DNA from: Bacillota bacterium
GTDB taxonomy: Bacteria > Bacillota > Desulfotomaculia > Desulfotomaculales > JAJYZD01
Direction: 5' to 3'
DNA length: 9,750 nucleotides
NCBI GenBank assembly: GCA_021800315.1
Contig: JAJYZD010000135.1
Span: 1 to 9,750, forward strand
The notes under the pieces were generated by a model. The model was not told the DNA's origin. It searched no databases and was given only the letters and a program-made list of their open reading frames with translations. Position numbers and translations under genes: made by a program. Below, piece after piece: positions 7,024-9,750 of the stretch. How positions within the stretch are numbered: position 1 is the first letter of the stretch; each line of letters begins with the position of its first letter.

Positions 7024-7691
7024 GCCACGCGGGCCTGGTAGGCGGGGTCGGAGAGCAGCCGGGCCTCCCGGCCGTTGCTCAGAAAACCGGCTTCGACGAT
7101 CACCGCGGGCATGCCGGCCATCCGGGTAAGGTAAAAGTCACCCTCCAGGGCCTCCCGGCCGGAGTTTTGCAAGATCCTGTTCAACTCCGCCTGGATGTCT
7201 TTGGCCAGGCGCCCGCTTTCCCGGTCCCCGCGCTGGGAAAAGCTCTGCGACCCATACTCGCCCGAACCGGGAAAGGCGTTTAAGTGGATGCTCACCAGGA
7301 TATCGGCGTGGTTGCGTTCCGCGATTTCCAGTCGCTGCGCCAAGTCCTTTCTCTTCCCGGTCAGGGGGTTGGCGCCGGGATCGTGAAAACAACGGTCCCC
7401 GTCCCGGGTGAGGACGGCCTTGGCGCCGGCAGTCCGCAATTCGGCTACCAGGAGCCTGGCGATAGCCAGGGCGACGTCCTTCTCCAGGGCGCCCGCCTGG
7501 CTGACCGCCCCCGGATCGGGCCCGCCGTGTCCGGCGTCGACGACGATGACCCGGCCGGCCAGTACCGGGGACAGGGCGGGCGGGTGCGCATCCGCTCGGG
7601 CGGGACCTGCGCCGGCCGCCAGCCAAAGAACCAGGAACCCATTTAACACCAGTCGGTACAAAGTGGTCTTTTTCTCCCCGGTTACCGGCAA
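6974..7691 (-). CDS. cwlD: N-acetylmuramoyl-L-alanine amidase CwlD (germination-specific type)
   Basis: Secreted Amidase_3 enzyme of about 238 residues, the size of Bacillus CwlD (237). CwlD cleaves peptide from MurNAc so that muramic-delta-lactam can form in spore cortex. An N-terminal hydrophobic segment (about 14-27) ends in PARADA, a plausible signal-peptidase site. Zinc and catalytic residues are His55 (DAGHGG), Glu70 (LEKDVALAIA), His136 (SIHLNAFP) and Glu200 (PAVIVEAGFLSN). The tail reads GIVKYFAGG, as CwlD proteins end. In the sequence as given, the frame then continues open to 6072, antisense to the NlpC/P60 gene. With one G fewer in the GGGG run (6980-6983) it ends FAGGK then TAG at 6974-6976, which is the end listed. 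The start is uncertain: TTG at 7689-7691, with GAGGGG about 9 nt upstream, or an internal TTG ten codons later. Some CwlD-like paralogues have other roles. Confidence 0.87.
6980..6983. other. CCCC run: likely single-base indel site
   Basis: This four-base run sits exactly where the homology of both convergent genes ends. Removing one C gives the plus gene the end KYLTMPEATA then TAG (7021-7023) and the minus gene the end FAGGK then TAG (6974-6976). Adding one C also stops both: the plus gene at TGA 6998-7000, and cwlD after about 18 more residues. It may be a sequencing error or a real mutation. Confidence 0.5.
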
Positions 7692-8001
7692 AATGCCTTG
7701 CCCCTCGTTACAAAATATATTTTTCCGGGCGGCCCGGTATTATGGTTCGCCGCTTTCCTGCAGGATTTCCGTCCGCCGGGCAGAATATGCGGGGGTATGG
7801 CCGTGGATACTTCCGGACTGCCGGCAGGAATTTGCCAGGAAATAGCGAAAAGGGATGGCAACCCTAATGTTGAACTTATCCGCCCGGCCTGCCGATAAGT
7901 ATCCCAAGGACCCGGTCGCAGAACGTGAAAAAGAATGTCAGGAAAGAGGGTGTCGGATGCGGCGCTTCCAGGTTGTACGGGGGCGGCCCGCCCGGTAAGC
8001 G
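7692..8001. other. 310-bp divergent intergenic region between cwlD and the 8002 gene
   Basis: No convincing long gene is seen. Contents: a 13-bp palindrome (CCGGGC, G, GCCCGG) at 7725-7737 beside an A/T-rich block just upstream of cwlD; two similar blocks, GCAGGATTT near 7760 and GCAGGAATTT near 7824, of unknown meaning; an inverted repeat at 7874-7900 overlapping a weak promoter-like pair; and two very short reading frames running into the next gene (7925-8005 and 7957-7998). Promoters for both flanking genes must lie here, but none matches consensus well. Confidence 0.5.
7870..7900 (+). promoter_or_regulatory. weak promoter overlapped by an inverted repeat (possible operator)
   Basis: TTGAAC (7870-7875) is separated by 18 nt from GATAAG (7894-7899), a poor to fair SigA pair. 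The same bases form a perfect 7-bp inverted repeat, ACTTATC (7874-7880) and GATAAGT (7894-7900), with 13 nt between. Arm centres are 20 bp apart, about two helical turns, which suits a dimeric regulator. It lies about 100 bp before the 8002 gene. Confidence 0.3.
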
Positions 8002-8005
8002 GTGA
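7925..8005 (+). CDS. possible 26-codon leader ORF coupled to the next gene
   Basis: A GTG-started frame of 26 codons (starting MKKNVRKEGVG, ending GGGPPGKR) stops with a TGA that overlaps the GTG of the following gene as GTGA. The downstream start has no good ribosome binding site, so coupling is plausible. Against it, its own ribosome site is weak (AAGGA about 14 nt away). A competing 13-codon frame at 7957-7998 starts with ATG, has AGAGGG 6 nt upstream, and ends 3 nt before 8002. At most one is likely to be translated. Confidence 0.22.
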   Translation: MKKNVRKEGVGCGASRLYGGGPPGKR

Positions 8006-8460
8006 ACGATAGCGACAAGAACAGGGGAAATTTTAACGGCATGATCAAGGCGAAGATCAGGCTGGACTTCAAGGGCAAGGGGAAGCCCGGACGACTGTTC
8101 GGCAGCCGCTCCCTGGAACAGGGAGCCGAAGACGCCCGGGAACACAGCGTGACCCTGTTCCGCAACGTGCCCCTGCAAGGGGTCCAGATTGACGACATCG
8201 ACGTCAGCGGCGCGGTTTACACCGTGGTGGACGAGCTGAACAATACGGAGACGGCCTATGCCCCGGTGGTCCTGCAGGTCAGCGCCGATTCCCTGGAGGA
8301 GGTGGTCCCCTTCATCGTGCGTCCGGAATTCCGCAAAATAGAGGTGATCGAGCCGGACAAAGTGGAGTTGGGCCGTCACAACCTGGAGCGGTTGCTCTTC
8401 CGCCTGGCCGAGGAGACCATCAACTACAAGCGCTATCTGGACCGCAAGTACAGCCAGTAG
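8002..8460 (+). CDS. hypothetical protein, soluble, 152 residues
   Basis: I do not recognise this family. It is a charged, soluble protein without signal or membrane segment. The N-terminal third is Lys/Arg/Gly-rich (IKAKIRLDFKGKGKPGR). The middle alternates hydrophobic and acidic residues, as in beta strands (VQIDDIDVSGAVYTVVDEL). The C-terminal part is probably helical (HNLERLLFRLAEETINYKR). Codon use and base composition match its neighbours, supporting a real gene. An in-frame TAA at 7996-7998 limits the start to 8002 or later. The GTG at 8002 lacks a good ribosome site; the ATG at 8041 has AGGGGA 12 nt upstream and would give 139 residues. It is the first gene of the rightward run leading to hutP. 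Confidence 0.75.
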   Translation: MNDSDKNRGNFNGMIKAKIRLDFKGKGKPGRLFGSRSLEQGAEDAREHSVTLFRNVPLQGVQIDDIDVSGAVYTVVDELNNTETAYAPVVLQVSADSLEEVVPFIVRPEFRKIEVIEPDKVELGRHNLERLLFRLAEETINYKRYLDRKYSQ

Positions 8461-8463
8461 GTT

Positions 8464-8495
8464 CCCCGGCATATTGACCGCGGCCCCCGGCATAT
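8464..8495 (+). repeat. 11-bp direct repeat, two copies, 21-bp period
   Basis: CCCCGGCATAT occurs at 8464-8474 and again at 8485-8495, a start-to-start distance of 21 bp (two helical turns), inside a 68-bp intergenic gap. It could be a tandem operator, or part of an RNA switch because each copy can pair with the downstream ribosome site. Confidence 0.6.
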
Positions 8496-8518
8496 ATAGG
8501 TAAAAAATACCGGGGGAG
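8484..8518 (+). promoter_or_regulatory. hairpin that can mask the ribosome site of the 8529 gene
   Basis: CCCCCGG (8484-8490) is complementary to CCGGGGG (8510-8516), giving a 7-bp all-GC stem with a 19-nt A/T-rich loop. The 3' arm contains the GGGGGAG (8512-8518) that serves as ribosome site for the next gene. The earlier CCCCGG (8464-8469) can pair with the same arm, so two mutually exclusive hairpins are possible. Confidence 0.45.
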
Positions 8519-8528
8519 TATGATTACG

Positions 8529-8963
8529 GTGCGGATAAAGGCAAGATGTCCGTATTGGCTTTGGCCGCTCTTCATCGTCGCCGCTTCGGCGGCCATGGTG
8601 TTGCTTCTGGTGCGGCAGCCCTGGCTGGATATCGCCCCGCCGGAGCCCTCGTCCGGCCTGGATCCCGGCTACGTTTACGACGGGGGGCCGGTGGTCACCC
8701 TGGAACTCAAAAACTTCACCTCCCTGCCCCGGGCCCTGGTCCTGGTCAACCACGAACCGCGCGCCGCTTTCGGGCGGCGCTACGTGACCGTTCCGGTCGC
8801 CCAGGGGGATCTGGTGGAGGTGGACGCGAGCTTCTACAGTCACCCGGTGGTCGTGAAGGTGCTCGATGTTTCCCGCGGCGTGGTCTCGCCGCCGGCCGGC
8901 CGGACGGTTGAAGTGAACGGTACGGTAACCGCGGTGGGGCGCGTGCGCCTGACATCCAGCTGA
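8529..8963 (+). CDS. hypothetical single-pass membrane protein
   Basis: Not recognised. About 144 residues from a GTG at 8529, chosen because GGGGAG (8513-8518) lies 10 nt upstream; the ATG at 8520 is only 1 nt from that site. The N-terminus has a short basic stretch (RIKARC) followed by one hydrophobic segment (about YWLWPLFIVAASAAMVLLLV), so it is an N-in, C-out anchor or uncleaved signal. The outer part of about 110 residues is rich in Val and predicted beta (VVTLELKNF, YVTVPVAQGDLVEV, PVVVKVLDVSRGVVS), suggesting a small beta-sandwich or envelope-associated domain. No catalytic motif or lipobox is visible. It lies 68 nt after the 8002 gene and 30 nt before hutP, so all three are probably co-transcribed. 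Confidence 0.72.
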   Translation: MRIKARCPYWLWPLFIVAASAAMVLLLVRQPWLDIAPPEPSSGLDPGYVYDGGPVVTLELKNFTSLPRALVLVNHEPRAAFGRRYVTVPVAQGDLVEVDASFYSHPVVVKVLDVSRGVVSPPAGRTVEVNGTVTAVGRVRLTSS

Positions 8964-8976
8964 GCGGAATAGACGC

Positions 8977-8984
8977 GGAGGTGA
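8977..8984 (+). promoter_or_regulatory. ribosome binding site fixing the TTG start of the hutP-like gene
   Basis: A perfect GGAGGTGA lies 9 nt upstream of TTG 8994-8996, the only start in the right place for a HutP-length protein. Confidence 0.75.
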
Positions 8985-8993
8985 CCTGCGGGT

Positions 8994-9416
8994 TTGAATC
9001 TTATCGGCAGCCGCAAGGTGAGCAAAGTGGCCCTGGTCATGGCGCTTTCGGAAAGCAGGGAGGAAGAGCGGGCCCTGAAAGCGGACTTCGCCAAGACCGG
9101 CATCTCGACGGCGGCGGTGGACTGCGGCGGCGAGTTTTCGGCTTCGGTCAGCAAGATCATCGAGCGGGCGGTGGTGGCGGCCAAGCGGGAGGGCGTCATC
9201 CGGGAAACGTTCGCCGAGGAAGGGGCGGTGGCCGGCGCCGTGCACGAGGCCCTGACCCAGGTTACCGGCAAGGCCATCGGCCTGAATATAGGAGGTAAGA
9301 TCGGCATCGCCCGCGAGGGGGAAAACCTGGCCGTAGCCCTGTTTCTGGGGGTGGGGCTCCTGCATCTGGACGAGGTGGCCGTGGGCCTGGGGCACCGGGT
9401 GATCGGGACCTGTTAG
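8994..9416 (+). CDS. HutP family protein
   Basis: A 140-residue protein matching the HutP family in length and order of blocks: KVALVMALSES (about 11-21), KIIERAVVAAKREGVI (54-69), EEGAVAGAVHEALTQVTGK (75-93) and a closing AVGLGHRVI (129-137). B. subtilis HutP is a cytoplasmic, metal- and histidine-dependent RNA-binding antiterminator of the hut operon. Here the two metal-binding histidines of the HALYH motif (His73 and His77 in Bacillus) align with Gly77 and Gly81, while the C-terminal His is kept (His134). It may therefore not respond to histidine in the same way, and no hut gene lies nearby. The TTG start follows a perfect GGAGGTGA by 9 nt. It is the third gene of the rightward run and lies 34 nt before the cyclase-like gene. 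Family call likely; function open. Confidence 0.8.
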   Translation: MNLIGSRKVSKVALVMALSESREEERALKADFAKTGISTAAVDCGGEFSASVSKIIERAVVAAKREGVIRETFAEEGAVAGAVHEALTQVTGKAIGLNIGGKIGIAREGENLAVALFLGVGLLHLDEVAVGLGHRVIGTC

Positions 9417-9450
9417 CGGTAAGCCGGTCAACCGCCGGGAGGAGCCGCCC

Positions 9451-9750
9451 ATGAGGATCGTTGACTTGAGTCACTCGTTCGAAGACGGTATGCCCGGCTT
9501 CCGGATGAAGGACCGGGAAGGGAAGGTCACCGAACTTACGGCCCGGATACGGCCGTTTTTGACGTATGAGCAATCGCTGCCTCTCTACCAGGGCCAAGCT
9601 TCCTTCGAGATTACCGAGCCTACCCCTTTATCCCGCGGACGTTGATCAATCGCCTGGTTACGGCGGGAGCCGGGCTGGTCGGCGTGGACACCCCCAACAT
9701 AGACGACTGGCGCGATCCGGAAAGACCCGCCCACACGCGGCTATTGGGAA
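9451..9750 (+). pseudogene. cyclase-family (arylformamidase-like) gene with internal deletion and frame change; runs off the window
   Basis: The start is a good ATG with GGAGG (9438-9442) 8 nt upstream. The first about 56 residues match the N-terminus of the metal-dependent cyclase/KynB-like family (MRIVDLSHSFEDGMP, then QASFEITE). The frame then ends at TGA 9643-9645. From 9618, in the -1 frame, the C-terminal half of the same family appears: AYPFIPRTLINRLVTAGAG, then VGVDTPNIDD and DPERPAHTRLLG, running to the window end. The stretch expected between the halves, which holds the GTHxD-type metal-binding motif and by recollection of the family is roughly 80-100 residues, is absent. A deletion not divisible by three therefore joins near 9615-9620. 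The product would be a non-functional stub of 64 residues. A misassembly or collapsed join is the alternative. Confidence 0.72.

Noticed and set aside
7024..7283. C-terminal extension of the NlpC/P60 frame
   Set aside because: It is antisense to conserved CwlD sequence, and the family ends at about GARRYF. It is kept only as the literal reading of the given bases.
7725..7737. CCGGGC-G-GCCCGG palindrome as a terminator
   Set aside because: No T-run follows on either strand in the right orientation and the loop is a single base. At most it is a protein-binding site.
8990..9001. GGTTTGAATC, like a tRNA T-arm
   Set aside because: There is no acceptor or anticodon stem around it; it is the start of the hutP-like gene after its ribosome site.
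8433..9452. 339-residue minus-strand frame
   Set aside because: It spans three plus-strand genes with good ribosome sites, and its His/Arg/Pro-rich translation resembles no family.
1..9750. CRISPR array, insertion sequence or prophage
   Set aside because: No regularly spaced repeats, transposase motifs or terminal inverted repeats were seen; the only direct repeat of note is the two-copy 11-mer at 8464-8495.

Overview
The window looks like a chromosomal segment of a GC-rich, endospore-forming Firmicute. It is most like the Desulfotomaculum/Pelotomaculum/Peptococcaceae group, but that placement is inferred from gene content and base composition, not from a search. Support comes from the sporulation-associated trio YhbH, SpoVR and PrkA, a CwlD-type germination amidase, a HutP-family protein, strong GGAGG-type ribosome binding sites, and frequent GTG and TTG starts. 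I see no tRNA, rRNA, CRISPR array, transposase or phage gene.

Layout. On the minus strand at 1-2682 lies an operon read yhbH > spoVR > prkA, with prkA cut by the window edge. A 283-bp divergent region (2683-2965) holds a good SigA promoter facing right and a terminator-like hairpin facing left. To its right on the plus strand are rluB (23S rRNA pseudouridine synthase) and, overlapping its end, a 530-residue fusion of an AMIN-like region, a zinc N-acetylmuramoyl-L-alanine amidase (Amidase_3), and a domain resembling F420-0:gamma-glutamyl ligase (CofE). Meeting it tail to tail is a D-aminopeptidase of the DppA/M55 family. Divergent from that is an SH3-SH3-NlpC/P60 endopeptidase resembling YkfC, which in turn runs tail to tail into cwlD.

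From 8002 rightward is a plus-strand run: an unrecognised soluble protein, an unrecognised single-pass membrane protein, a HutP-family protein, and a cyclase-family (arylformamidase-like) gene. The last appears broken by an internal deletion with a frame change.

Four adjacent genes (3708-7691) all act on peptidoglycan or its peptides: two muramoyl-L-alanine amidases, a gamma-D-glutamyl-type endopeptidase and a D-aminopeptidase. Together they could strip, cut and recycle stem peptides, for example during sporulation or germination. The CofE-like domain fused to one amidase is the most novel item. It hints at a gamma-glutamyl-forming activity coupled to amidase cleavage, but this is a hypothesis. 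Two places look damaged or mis-sequenced: the NlpC/P60-cwlD junction, where both genes lack their stops and one single-base indel would restore both, and the cyclase gene at the right end.
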